Assembly (NCBI RefSeq): GCF_017565425.1
Contig: NZ_JAGEMK010000003.1
Coordinates: 186,001 to 250,000, forward strand
Length of the DNA stretch: 64,000 bases
From: Actinotalea soli
GTDB taxonomy: Bacteria; Actinomycetota; Actinomycetes; Actinomycetales; Cellulomonadaceae
Direction: 5' to 3'
A program made the translations under genes and the position numbers. Below the pieces are notes generated by a model that did no database searches, was not told where the DNA came from, and saw only the letters and a list, made by a program, of their open reading frames with translations. Numbering within the stretch: position 1 is the stretch's first letter; the number at the start of each line of letters is the position of its first letter. Below, piece by piece: positions 8,739-16,789 of this stretch.

Positions 8739-9638
8739 TCACTCGAGGACGGGGATGTCGTCCGACTTGAGCCACGTGGTGCGCAGCTCGCCCAGGGTGC
8801 CGTCCTCCTCGAGGGAGTCGACGGCCTGCGAGACGCAGGTGGTGAGCTCGGAGTCGACGTCGAGCACCAGGCCGTACTGCTCGACGACGCCCTCGTCGGG
8901 CAGGGTGCCGATCACCACGGAGTCGGGGAAGTACTCGGTCGAGGCGGCGACACCCTGGTCGACGTCCATGACCATCGCGTCGATGGTGCCCGACTGCAGG
9001 GCCTGCATGCCGTCACCGGCCGCGCTGTAGGGCGAGATGTCGGCGTCCTCGCCGAAGGCCGCCTCGGAGAGGGTCAGGCTCGTCTGCGCGGCGGTGACGC
9101 CGATGCGCGCACCCTCGAGGTCCGCGATCGTGGTCGCGTCGGCGTAGGGGCCGTCCTCCATGACGATGACGCCCTGGCGGGTGGTCAGGTACGGGCTCGA
9201 GAAGTCCACCGCCGCGCGGCGCTCGTCGGTGATGGAGGTCTGGTAGGCCGCGACGTCGAAGGGCTTCACGGCGGGGCTGATGATCTGCTCGAAGGTCACC
9301 GTCTCCCACTGCACGTCCTCGGCCTCGTACCCGAGCTCGGCGGCGACCGCGTAGATGAGGGCGGACTCGAAGCCCTCACCCGACGCGTACTCGTCGGTGT
9401 ACCAGGGCAGGTAGGGCTCCCCCGCGCCGACCGTGAGCACACCGTCGGTCAGGGTCGGCAGGCTGCCCGGCTCGCACTCGGCCTCGGTGGACTCGGGGGC
9501 GGGGGCAGCGGCGTCGTCCTCGGTGGTCTCGGAGGAGCAGCCCGCGAGCACCAGCGCGGTGGCCGCCGCGAGCACGACGCCCCCGGCGCGGGCCGACGAG
9601 GCGGGACGGACGGACGGGGCAGGACGCGCACGACGCAT
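8739..9638 (-). CDS. Polar amino-acid ABC transporter substrate-binding lipoprotein
   Basis: This family 3 solute-binding protein starts at ATG 9638. That start is preferred because an AAGG lies about nine bases upstream and it gives a proper lipoprotein signal (MRRARPAP... ALVLAGCSS). Typical SBP_bac_3 features: LTVGAGEPYLPWYTD, FESALIYAVAAELGYE, VEWETVTFEQIISPAVKPFDVAAYQTSITDERRAAVDFSSPYL-like order, and the hinge segment IGVTAAQTSL. The specific amino acid cannot be read from sequence. It is the first gene of the leftward importer operon. Confidence 0.88.
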   Translation of the reverse strand: MRRARPAPSVRPASSARAGGVVLAAATALVLAGCSSETTEDDAAAPAPESTEAECEPGSLPTLTDGVLTVGAGEPYLPWYTDEYASGEGFESALIYAVAAELGYEAEDVQWETVTFEQIISPAVKPFDVAAYQTSITDERRAAVDFSSPYLTTRQGVIVMEDGPYADATTIADLEGARIGVTAAQTSLTLSEAAFGEDADISPYSAAGDGMQALQSGTIDAMVMDVDQGVAASTEYFPDSVVIGTLPDEGVVEQYGLVLDVDSELTTCVSQAVDSLEEDGTLGELRTTWLKSDDIPVLE

Positions 9639-9907
9639 GGGACACCTTCGGGTTGCTGGGCACCCGCGGAGGGATGGGCACCAGCGGTCGACTCTAGTCG
9701 CGATCTCCGACAGGGCCCGCGGGCTCGCCACCGGCTGGGAGAGGGCGGGCGGTCAGGGGGATCGGCGGTGCGACCGAGGCCTGGGCCAGATCACGCGACG
9801 GTCTCGGTTCCTCCCCCCGATTGCCCGGGGCCGAGGGGCGCGATAGGGCTGGAGGTGCAGCCGAGGTCGGCGCCGCGACGTCGGCCGACTAGCACCGGAG
9901 CGAACCC

Positions 9908-11548
9908 ATGCGACGAGCACCTCTGACCCGCACCCTCGCCGCGGCGGCAGCCGGGGCCCTGCTCCTCGCCGGGTGCACCGCGGACGAACCCGACCCGAGC
10001 ACCTCCCCGACTGCCTCCCCACCGGCCGAGACCCCGCAGGCTGACCCGGTCCCGCCGTCCTCCGAGACGCCCTTGGCCGAGGACGACCCCGTCGAGGACG
10101 TGCCCTTCGGCGAGGAGCAGGATCCCAGCACCTCCCCGCCGTCGGACGAGACGACTGCCCCGTCGGACCGGCCCGGGCTCAGCCCCACGGGCATGCGCTT
10201 CGGGGTGCACGAGACCTTCGACCGCGTGGTGATCGACCTGGCCGGCGAGGGTGAGCCCGGCTGGTCGACCGAGTACACCGGCACCGCGACGGCGGCGGGT
10301 TCGGGCGAGGCCGTCCAGGTGGCCGGCCAGAGCGTGCTCGAGGTCACGATCGAGGGCGTCGCCCTGCCGACCGAGGAGGGCGCGGCCGTGTGGGAGGGCC
10401 CGGAGAGCATCGCCCCCGCGTCCGCAGGCGTGATCGAGCAGGTCGCTCGGGGACCGCTGCTCGAGGGTCGGCAGCAGGTCTTCGTCGGCGTGGGCTCGGA
10501 GGAGGCCTTCCGAGTCTTCGCGCTGCAGGAGCCGGCCCGGCTCGTGGTCGACGTCTACCACCCGCCGGTGGCGGGGGGCGACGAGCCCCTGCCCGACGAG
10601 GATCCCGCGGGCGACGACGCGCCCTTCCCCGCCAACCGCGAGCCGGACACCTCCGAGATGAGCGATGACGCGCGGCTGAGCCCGGTGGACCTGCGCTTCG
10701 GGGTGCACGACGGCTTCGACCGCCTCGTGCTCGACCTCAGCGGCCCCGGGCAGCCCGGGTGGCTCGGCGAGTACACCGACGACCCGCGCCTGGCCGGCTC
10801 GGGGGCGCCTGTCGAGCTCGCGGGTGAGGCCTCGCTGCAGACGCACGTGCGCGGCGTCGTCTACCCCACCGAGGAGGGGGCCGAGGAGTACGCCGGGCCG
10901 CAACGCTTCCGTCCCGGCTCGGCCGGCGTGGTCCAGGAGGTCGTCTACGGCGCGATCTACGAGGGCCAGCTCGAGCTCTACGTCGGCCTGACCTCCGAGG
11001 AGCCCTTCCGGGTGTTCCAGCTCGAGGACCCGACCCGACTGGTCATCGACGTCTACCACCCCGGGGAGGCACCCGCGGAGGAGGCACCCGACGGCGACGC
11101 GGCGCCCTTCCCCGCCGACCGGCAGCCCGACACCTCGGAGGTCTCGGCCGGGGCCCGGCTGAGCCCCGTGGACCTGCGCTTCGCGGCCCGGGAGGGCTTC
11201 GACCGCGTGGTCGTGGACCTGGCGGGCGAGGGCACACCGGGCTGGCGCGGGGAGTACGTCGACAACCCCACCCAGCAGGCCGCGGGTGAGCCCGTGTACC
11301 TGCAGGGCCAGCACTTCCTGCGGATCCTGGTGCGCGGGGTCGTCTACCCCACCGCCGAGGGCGCCCGTCCGTACGAGGGACCCCGCACGATGACCCCGTC
11401 GACCGGAGGCGTGATCGCAGAGGTGCGGTACGGGGCCATGTTCGAGGCCCAGGCCGAGATCTGGATCGGGTTGTCCTCCGACGAGCCGTTCCGGGTGTTC
11501 GGGCTCGAGGACCCGACGCGCGTGGTGATCGACGTCCAGCACCCGTGA
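9908..11548 (+). CDS. Lipoprotein with three tandem AMIN-like domains
   Basis: This 546-residue secreted lipoprotein (signal and lipobox LLLAGCTA) has a Pro/Thr/Ser/acidic linker to about residue 90. Three nearly identical domains of about 129 residues follow, at roughly 91-219, 257-385 and 418-546. Each starts LSP..(M/L)RF, contains FDR(V/L)V(I/L/V)DL.G.G.PGW..EY, and ends with FRVF.L..P(A/T)R(L/V)V(I/V)DV.HP. The two linkers are themselves repeats (PFPANREPDTSE and PFPADRQPDTSE). This matches the actinobacterial AMIN-like lipoprotein family, usually single-domain. It precedes the Tad pilus operon by 151 bases, which suggests but does not prove an envelope role linked to pili. Confidence 0.8.
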   Translation: MRRAPLTRTLAAAAAGALLLAGCTADEPDPSTSPTASPPAETPQADPVPPSSETPLAEDDPVEDVPFGEEQDPSTSPPSDETTAPSDRPGLSPTGMRFGVHETFDRVVIDLAGEGEPGWSTEYTGTATAAGSGEAVQVAGQSVLEVTIEGVALPTEEGAAVWEGPESIAPASAGVIEQVARGPLLEGRQQVFVGVGSEEAFRVFALQEPARLVVDVYHPPVAGGDEPLPDEDPAGDDAPFPANREPDTSEMSDDARLSPVDLRFGVHDGFDRLVLDLSGPGQPGWLGEYTDDPRLAGSGAPVELAGEASLQTHVRGVVYPTEEGAEEYAGPQRFRPGSAGVVQEVVYGAIYEGQLELYVGLTSEEPFRVFQLEDPTRLVIDVYHPGEAPAEEAPDGDAAPFPADRQPDTSEVSAGARLSPVDLRFAAREGFDRVVVDLAGEGTPGWRGEYVDNPTQQAAGEPVYLQGQHFLRILVRGVVYPTAEGARPYEGPRTMTPSTGGVIAEVRYGAMFEAQAEIWIGLSSDEPFRVFGLEDPTRVVIDVQHP

Positions 11549-11699
11549 CCGGCGCTGCGGTGAGCTGACCGCAGAGGGTGCTGAGGGGCGGCGACCCCGC
11601 TGCGCGGATCACCCGATCGAGTTGTCCACAGGCGGGTGATTTGGGCGTCTCTGCTCCCCTATGCTCGGCCGGTCGGTACGGCGGGGCTCAGGGGGATCA

Positions 11700-12584
11700 G
11701 TGGACGGTGTTGCTCTGCTCGAGCACGAGGTGCGCGAGCTGGTCCGTCGGCGCGGCATCGACCCGCTCCGTGACCACGCCTCCCTGCACGAGCTGGTGAG
11801 CGCCGTCGTCGCCGACTACGACGAACGCTCCCTCCGTGGGCACGTCACGCCGCTGCCCGACCCCACCTCGGCGACCAAGGCGGTGCTCGACGCCGTCGCC
11901 GGCCTGGGACCGCTGCAGCAGTACCTCGACGACGACGAGGTCGAGGAGATCTGGATCAACTCCCCCGCCCAGGTCTTCGTCGCTCGGCGCGGCGAGCCCG
12001 AGCTCACCACCACGATCCTGACCGAGGGGCAGGTCCGCGAGCTCGTCGAGCAGATGCTCCGCCTGTCCGGCCGCCGCCTGGACCTCTCCAGCCCCTTCGT
12101 GGACGCGGCACTGCCGGGCGGTGAGCGCCTGCACGTGGTGATCCCTGACATCACCCGCGACGCCTGGGCCGTGAACATCCGCAAGCACGTGGTCCGCGCC
12201 ACGCACCTCGAGGACCTCGTCGCCCTCGGCTCCCTCACCGGAGCGGCAGCGCGGTTCCTCTCCGCCTCGGTCGCGGCAGGCCTCAACATCCTCGTCTCAG
12301 GGCCCACGCAGGCCGGCAAGACGACGATGCTCAACGCGCTCGCCGGGTCCATCCCTCCCCGCGAGCGTGTGGTCACCTGCGAGGAGGTCTTCGAGGTCAA
12401 GATCCCGCACCGGGACGTCGTGGGACTCCAGTGCCGCCAGCCGAGCCTCGAGGGGACCGGCGAGGTCACCCTGCGGCGCCTGGTCAAGGAGGCGCTGCGG
12501 ATGCGCCCCAGCCGCATCATCATCGGCGAGGTCCGCGAGGCCGAGAGCCTCGACATGCTCATCGCCCTCAACGCGGGCGTGCCG
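11700..12584 (+). pseudogene. cpaF: cpaF/tadA pilus ATPase, 5' part (split by mobile element)
   Basis: This encodes the first 295 residues of a CpaF/TadA secretion ATPase. The start is GTG 11700, six bases after a GGGGGA ribosome site start (11691). Visible are the Walker A GPTQAGKTT (about 200-208), the Asp box VTCEEVFEVKIPHR (about 225-238) and the Walker B RPSRIIIGEVRE (about 270-281). The frame reaches ...LNAGVP and then runs into the element, continuing as 98 foreign residues to 12878. The missing His box and C-terminus lie at 21563-21904. Joining both at CCG gives an in-frame protein of about 408 residues, a normal family length. Confidence 0.92.
12582..12584. other. attL core (CCG) of the integrated element
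   Basis: The host cpaF sequence ends at GGCGTGCCG and the element begins ACATCTGTC. The same CCG occurs at 21560-21562, where host sequence resumes as GGGATGTGCACC. The true two-base crossover should lie within this shared triplet. Confidence 0.75.
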
Positions 12585-12609
12585 ACATCTGTCAAGGCAC
12601 ACTGTAGGT

Positions 12610-14013
12610 ATGACGACGAAGCGAGCGGTGGTCTACACCCGGATCAGTCAGGACCGCGAGGGGGCGGGCCTCGGCGTGGACCGGCAGCGCGAGGACTGCC
12701 AGGCTCTTGCAGACAAGCTCGGATGGACCGTGACCGAGACCTTCGTGGACGACGACGTGAGCGCGTACTCGGGGAAACCGCGCCCCGCCTACCGGAGGAT
12801 GCTCGACGCCCTCGCATCTGGGGCCGCGTCTGCCGTGATCGTCTGGCACACCGACAGGCTGCACCGATCCCCACGTGAACTCGAGGAGTACGTCGACCTG
12901 TGCGAGCGCGGCGGGATCACGACGCACACCGTGAAGGCGGGCGAGCTGGACCTCGCCACACCTTCCGGACGAGCGGTCGCGCGGACCCTCGGCGCATGGG
13001 CCCGGTTCGAGGTAGAGCACAAGTCGGAGCGGACCAAGCGCGCACAGCTTCAGGCCGCCCAAGCTGGGAAGTGGCTAGGGGGTCAGCGGCCGTTTGGTTG
13101 GCGCTTCGGCGCTGACGGCACGCCCGTTCTGGACCCACTCGAGGCTGAGGCGATCCGCTCGGCTTGTGACCTGCTCCTCGCGGGCGCCTCGCTCGGTTCC
13201 GTCGTCACGCGGCTGAACGGCTCGGAGGTTTCGACCGCGACCGGCAAGCCCTGGAACTACACGAGCCTGCGACAGGTGCTCTCACGCGCACGCAACGCCG
13301 GGCTCTCGACCTGGCACGGTGAAGTGGTGGGAACCTCGACGTTTCCCCCAATCGTCACCGAGGACACGTGGCGGGCTGTGGTGGCGAAGGTCTCCGATCC
13401 GTCCCGTCGGCAGTCTCAGTCGAACCGTGCCCGCTGGTTGGTCGCGGGAATCGCCCGGTGCGAGTGCGGCGAGACGGTGCGGAGCGCCACGGCCTCGGAT
13501 CGCAACGGCAGGAAGCGCACGACGTATCGGTGCCGCGCCAGTGGCCCCGGACACGTCGCCAAGGGCGCGATCGAGGTTGACGAGATCGTCGCTCGCACGA
13601 TCGTGGCACGCCTGTCACGTCCCGACGCACTGGCCCTCCTAGCGGCGCCCGACGAGCCCGGGGGCGACGACCTGCACGCCGAAGCGCTCACCCTGCGCGG
13701 TCGGATCACCGAGGCTGGCGAGTCGTTCGCCGATGGGCTGATCACCCGCGGACAACTCGAGCAGATCACCGCACGCGTCCAGACCCGCCTTGCGGAGGTG
13801 GAGGCCAAGATGGGGGCCACGGCACGAGGGTCTGTCCTCGGGCCCGCATTGGCCGGCGGTGATGTCGAGGCACGCTGGGAGGGATTGCCGATGGACCAGC
13901 GCAGGGCGATCGTCCGCGAGCTCGTCACCGTCACCCTGCTACGGACAGACCGGGCCGCGTCCCGGCGGTTTGACCCTGAGACGGTACGTATCGAGTGGAG
14001 GGGCCAGGAGTGA
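12610..14013 (+). CDS. Large serine recombinase (integrase)
   Basis: This 467-residue protein starts at ATG 12610, only 26 bases inside the left junction. The N-terminal resolvase domain has the catalytic serine in VVYTRIS (Ser13) and the family stretches DDDVSAY, IVWHTDRLHRSPRELEEYVDLCE and ATPSGRAVARTLGAWARFEVEHKSERTKR. The recombinase domain follows (GGQRPFGWRF to about 280). A zinc ribbon comes next (CECGETV near 290 and YRCRA), then a coiled-coil region (about 340-415). It catalyses attP x attB integration into cpaF and, with a directionality factor, excision. No strong ribosome site is visible, and its upstream region differs between integrated and circular states. Confidence 0.95.
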   Translation: MTTKRAVVYTRISQDREGAGLGVDRQREDCQALADKLGWTVTETFVDDDVSAYSGKPRPAYRRMLDALASGAASAVIVWHTDRLHRSPRELEEYVDLCERGGITTHTVKAGELDLATPSGRAVARTLGAWARFEVEHKSERTKRAQLQAAQAGKWLGGQRPFGWRFGADGTPVLDPLEAEAIRSACDLLLAGASLGSVVTRLNGSEVSTATGKPWNYTSLRQVLSRARNAGLSTWHGEVVGTSTFPPIVTEDTWRAVVAKVSDPSRRQSQSNRARWLVAGIARCECGETVRSATASDRNGRKRTTYRCRASGPGHVAKGAIEVDEIVARTIVARLSRPDALALLAAPDEPGGDDLHAEALTLRGRITEAGESFADGLITRGQLEQITARVQTRLAEVEAKMGATARGSVLGPALAGGDVEARWEGLPMDQRRAIVRELVTVTLLRTDRAASRRFDPETVRIEWRGQE

Positions 14014-14471
14014 CCGAATACCCGTACCTGGTCGCGGGGATCAACGAGGCGCCGCGCGGCGTGCTCGACCGCCACACCCTGACATCTCTCGAGTCCGACG
14101 AGCGGCGCGTGTCGTTCTACTGTGCCGCGCCTTCTCACGCCGACGATCCGTGGTTTGTTGCTTCGTTCGTCTACGTGACAAACGAAGCGGGTTCGACGTG
14201 GGCCGAGTCGCCGAACTACCCGATGCGTGGGGGTGTGGCGTTCTGGATCGGCTTCCGCGCGTCGGACGACTTGATCGGCAATCAGCGGGCGAGCGCCGAC
14301 GACTCCTCCCGGTTCTATGACCCCGGGTTTCGCCTCCGCTACAAGTTGCGGTGCCGCACGTGCGGCCTCCGACTCGCGAGGCGGTCGGACACGATTCAGG
14401 CCGACCTCGAGAAGTTGTGGCAGTCCGGCGTTTTGGAGGTCCCGCTAGCGGCCTACGCTGCTACAGTATGA
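14010..14471 (+). CDS. Hypothetical protein of the element (Cys-containing)
   Basis: This 153-residue protein of unknown function starts at a GTG overlapping the integrase stop (GTGA), so it is probably co-translated. It carries FYCAAPSH near residue 37 and a CRTCGLRLARR motif near 125, which may together bind zinc. The C-terminus (DTIQADLEKLWQSGVLEVPLAAYAATV) is helical. Its position directly after the integrase is where recombination directionality factors are often encoded, so that is one possibility, but there is no sequence evidence for it. Confidence 0.6.
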   Translation: MTEYPYLVAGINEAPRGVLDRHTLTSLESDERRVSFYCAAPSHADDPWFVASFVYVTNEAGSTWAESPNYPMRGGVAFWIGFRASDDLIGNQRASADDSSRFYDPGFRLRYKLRCRTCGLRLARRSDTIQADLEKLWQSGVLEVPLAAYAATV

Positions 14472-14521
14472 AGCGCGTAGAGGACACGTCTCCGGCAACG
14501 GACAGCGATCCCTGACGCAGT

Positions 14522-14562
14522 AAGCCTCCCAGCAGAGGACGATTCGTCCTGCTCGGAGGCTT
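14522..14562 (+). promoter_or_regulatory. Long stem-loop that pairs the ribosome-binding site of the element operon
   Basis: AAGCCTCC (14522-14529) pairs perfectly with GGAGGCTT (14555-14562), and inside it AGCA and GGAC pair with TGCT and GTCC. The 3' arm contains the GGAGG that serves the GTG at 14566. No T-run follows, so translational control or transcription attenuation is more likely than a simple terminator. Confidence 0.6.
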
Positions 14563-14565
14563 CAC

Positions 14566-14769
14566 GTGTCTTGGACACAAGAACGCGCACGGGTCGCGTC
14601 TCTCTCCCGATCCCGCACCCCTGACGACCCCGACCTGGTCGGTGCCCGCCGCAACCTCAAGGCCGCTCGTCTTGAGGAGTACATCCGCCGCACCGTCGAC
14701 GCCGCGCCCCCGCTCACACCCGAGCAACGCGACCGTCTCGCCGTCCTGCTGCGAGGTGGGGCCGCGTGA
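14566..14769 (+). CDS. Small hypothetical protein, first gene of the element operon
   Basis: This 67-residue basic protein is of unknown function (MSWTQERARVAS...). The start GTG has an excellent GGAGG six bases upstream, but that site lies in the 3' arm of a long stem-loop (14522-14562). The sequence is mostly helical, with RNLKAARLEEYIRRTV in the middle and LTPEQRDRLAVLLRGG at the end. The last motif is common in short phage and plasmid proteins. It overlaps the next gene by four bases and opens the coupled operon. Confidence 0.6.
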   Translation: MSWTQERARVASLSRSRTPDDPDLVGARRNLKAARLEEYIRRTVDAAPPLTPEQRDRLAVLLRGGAA

Positions 14770-15077
14770 CGAACCCCAGACGCGCCGACGCCCCCGGCTG
14801 GGAAACCGAGGGCGAGGCAACTTCCAAGGCTGGCGGGCCACTCCACATCGTACCGGGCTCACCCTCGTGGGACGAGTACGCCGCACATATCGACGGCACG
14901 TTCGTAGTGGTCGTCAAGGTCACCGGAGGCCGCTACCGACGCCGCTGCTACCTCACCGTGAAGGCAGCGCAGGACGCCGCCGACCGGGCTTGCGCACGCG
15001 GCGAGAACGCCGTGGTGATCCTCTCCGAGCTCCGCCCGCTGTACCGCGTGACGGGCGGTGGTCCGCGTGGAATCTGA
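14766..15077 (+). CDS. Hypothetical element protein
   Basis: This 103-residue protein starts at a GTG overlapping the previous stop (GTGA). The central region FVVVVKVTGGRYRRRCYLTVKAAQDAADRACARGENAVVILSELRPLY alternates beta and helical segments and resembles small phage proteins that accompany replication genes. I do not recognise a family. No catalytic motif or signal peptide is visible. It sits between other coupled small genes upstream of the DUF3631 ATPase. Confidence 0.55.
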   Translation: MTNPRRADAPGWETEGEATSKAGGPLHIVPGSPSWDEYAAHIDGTFVVVVKVTGGRYRRRCYLTVKAAQDAADRACARGENAVVILSELRPLYRVTGGGPRGI

Positions 15078-15336
15078 GATCCCGGCACTGCACGAACTCT
15101 CTCCGCGAGGGCGGGAGATCGTCTTGGCTCACATCGAGGCGGTCGGGCCTGCCTTCATCGAGATGGGCCGACGGCAGCTCGAGGAGGAGTGGCGGGGACG
15201 GCTCGAGGTCTCCCAGGCCATCGCCCGGCAGATCGCTCAGCACGGCCCGCTCGACGAGCTCGAGGACCGCCGGGGGCGCCCCGAGAGGGCCGCTGCGCAC
15301 CGTCGCCTCATGGCCGAGCGGGGGGTGGCCGGATGA
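15058..15336 (+). CDS. Hypothetical element protein (helical)
   Basis: This protein of up to 92 residues starts at GTG 15058 or GTG 15067, overlapping the preceding gene by about 20 or 11 bases. It is predicted almost entirely helical and charged (LHELSPRGREIVLAHIEAVGP, GRRQLEEEWRGRLEVSQAIARQIAQHGPLDELEDRRGRPERAAAHRRLM). It has no recognisable family. The ATGA overlap with the ATPase gene suggests that the two are made together and might interact. Confidence 0.55.
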   Translation: MVRVESEIPALHELSPRGREIVLAHIEAVGPAFIEMGRRQLEEEWRGRLEVSQAIARQIAQHGPLDELEDRRGRPERAAAHRRLMAERGVAG

Positions 15337-16514
15337 CTGCCCTCACCACCGGTTCGGCCGGTCCCGTCGGTTCCGTCGGTTACCAGGGGGAGGTACTGGA
15401 TCAGGTACGGGCATGGCTCGGGCGCTTCATCTGCACCGTCCACGACGCCGACCTCGACCTGCTCACCCTCTGGGCCGCGCACACCCACCTGTGCAACGAG
15501 ACGTACACAACGCCCCGTCTGATCCTGGACTCACCCGTCCCGGGGTCGGGCAAGACGACCGTGCTTGAGCACTTGCAGCGGTTGTGCCTGCGCCCGATTC
15601 AGGCCGCCTCTCTCTCGAGCCCGGCAATGCTCGCGCGGATGCTCGACAAGGAGCTGCGGACGATCCTCATCGACGAGGTCGACCGGAACCTCAACCCCAA
15701 GCGCGACGGCGTTGAAGACCTGATCGCCGTCCTCAACGCCGGGTACAAGCGCGGTGCGATGCGCCCCGTCCTGGTCCCCACCAAGGACGGGTGGGACGTG
15801 AAGGAGATGCCCACGTTCTCCCCGGTCGCGATGGCCGGCAACGCGCCCAACCTCCCCGAGGACACCAAGTCCCGCACCATCCGCGTCCTCCTTCTTCCCG
15901 ACCTCGAGGGGCGGGTCGAAGGGAGCGACTGGGAGGAGATCGAGATCCCCGCCTACGACCTCGGGGAGTCCCTGGCCCAGTGGGCAGAGACCGTCCGGGA
16001 CCAGGTGCGCAGCATCCGTCCTCCGCTGCCTGCCGGGTGCGTGGGCCGCTCCAAGGAGCGCTGGGCACCCATCCGGCGCGTGGCCGAGGTGGCGGGGGGC
16101 CACTGGCCCGAGATCGCCGACGAGCTCATCCGACGAGACCTCACGGAGGCACAGATGGACCGGGAAGACGGCATGGTCACCACCCCTCCCGCGGTGGCTC
16201 TCCTGCGCGATATCCACGAGGTCTGGCCCGAGGGGCAGGACTTCACCCCGAGCTCCTCCCTGGTCTCCACCCTCGTGCTGCACAACCCCCGGATGTGGGG
16301 ACCGGAGTCCGCCTACGGTCGAGCACTGACGTTCCAGCGCATGGGTCGGATGCTCGCCCAGGGGTTCAAGGTGAACTCTTCCCGGCAGGGCGACGGTCCC
16401 CGCGGGTACTACCGGCAAGCCCTTGGACCGGTCTGGCGTCGGATGGGGATCACCCCTTCCAACGAACCGACGGGACCGACGGAACTGGCCCAACCGGCGG
16501 GGGAACCGTGGTGA
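15333..16514 (+). CDS. DUF3631-type P-loop ATPase
   Basis: This 393-residue protein has Walker A PVPGSGKTT (about 68-76), Walker B RTILIDEVDRNLN (about 109-121) and a sensor-like stretch FSPVAMAGNAPNLPEDTKSRTIRVLL. The C-terminal half matches the DUF3631 domain seen in actinobacterial plasmids, phages and integrative elements: RWAPIRRVAEVAGGHWPEIADELIRRD and the WPEGQDFTPSSSLVSTLV region. Such proteins are usually found near replication functions and often fused to primases, so a replication ATPase role is plausible. No primase domain is present here. ATGA couplings exist on both sides. Confidence 0.8.
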   Translation: MTALTTGSAGPVGSVGYQGEVLDQVRAWLGRFICTVHDADLDLLTLWAAHTHLCNETYTTPRLILDSPVPGSGKTTVLEHLQRLCLRPIQAASLSSPAMLARMLDKELRTILIDEVDRNLNPKRDGVEDLIAVLNAGYKRGAMRPVLVPTKDGWDVKEMPTFSPVAMAGNAPNLPEDTKSRTIRVLLLPDLEGRVEGSDWEEIEIPAYDLGESLAQWAETVRDQVRSIRPPLPAGCVGRSKERWAPIRRVAEVAGGHWPEIADELIRRDLTEAQMDREDGMVTTPPAVALLRDIHEVWPEGQDFTPSSSLVSTLVLHNPRMWGPESAYGRALTFQRMGRMLAQGFKVNSSRQGDGPRGYYRQALGPVWRRMGITPSNEPTGPTELAQPAGEPW

Positions 16515-16789
16515 CCCGCGAGGCCCGTGCGGCCCTCCTCGAGCACCTCGACGCCCTCAGCGCCGCCGGCCACCCCGCCGTGTGCTGGACCGTCCCGCTC
16601 ACCGACCGGGCTGTGTGGACCTCCGACGACGCGACCGACCAGCAGCACGCCGCCAACCTGTGCGGCCCGTGCCCGGCCCTGACCGCCTGCCGCACCTACG
16701 GCCTGGCCCACCCCAAGGAGGCCGGCGTGATCGGCGGCCTCACCGAACCCCAGCGCCGACGCGGCGCACGCAAGGAGACGAACCGATGA
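16511..16789 (+). CDS. WhiB-family iron-sulfur transcription factor
   Basis: This 92-residue protein has the four cysteines of a WhiB cluster: Cys25 (AVCWTV), Cys51 and Cys54 (LCGPC) and Cys60 (TACR). A GVIGGLTEPQRRR turn follows, equivalent to the family's GVWGG(L/M)T..ER(R/A). A basic C-terminus binds DNA in relatives. WhiB proteins are confined to actinobacteria and their phages, where phage copies can reprogramme host WhiB regulation. The GTG start overlaps the ATPase stop (GTGA). It is a plausible regulator of element or host genes. Confidence 0.88.
   Translation: MTREARAALLEHLDALSAAGHPAVCWTVPLTDRAVWTSDDATDQQHAANLCGPCPALTACRTYGLAHPKEAGVIGGLTEPQRRRGARKETNR

Noticed and set aside
12367-12609. 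Longer start for the serine recombinase, inside cpaF
   Set aside because: These codons belong to host sequence in another frame; the integrase must start within the element, at ATG 12610.
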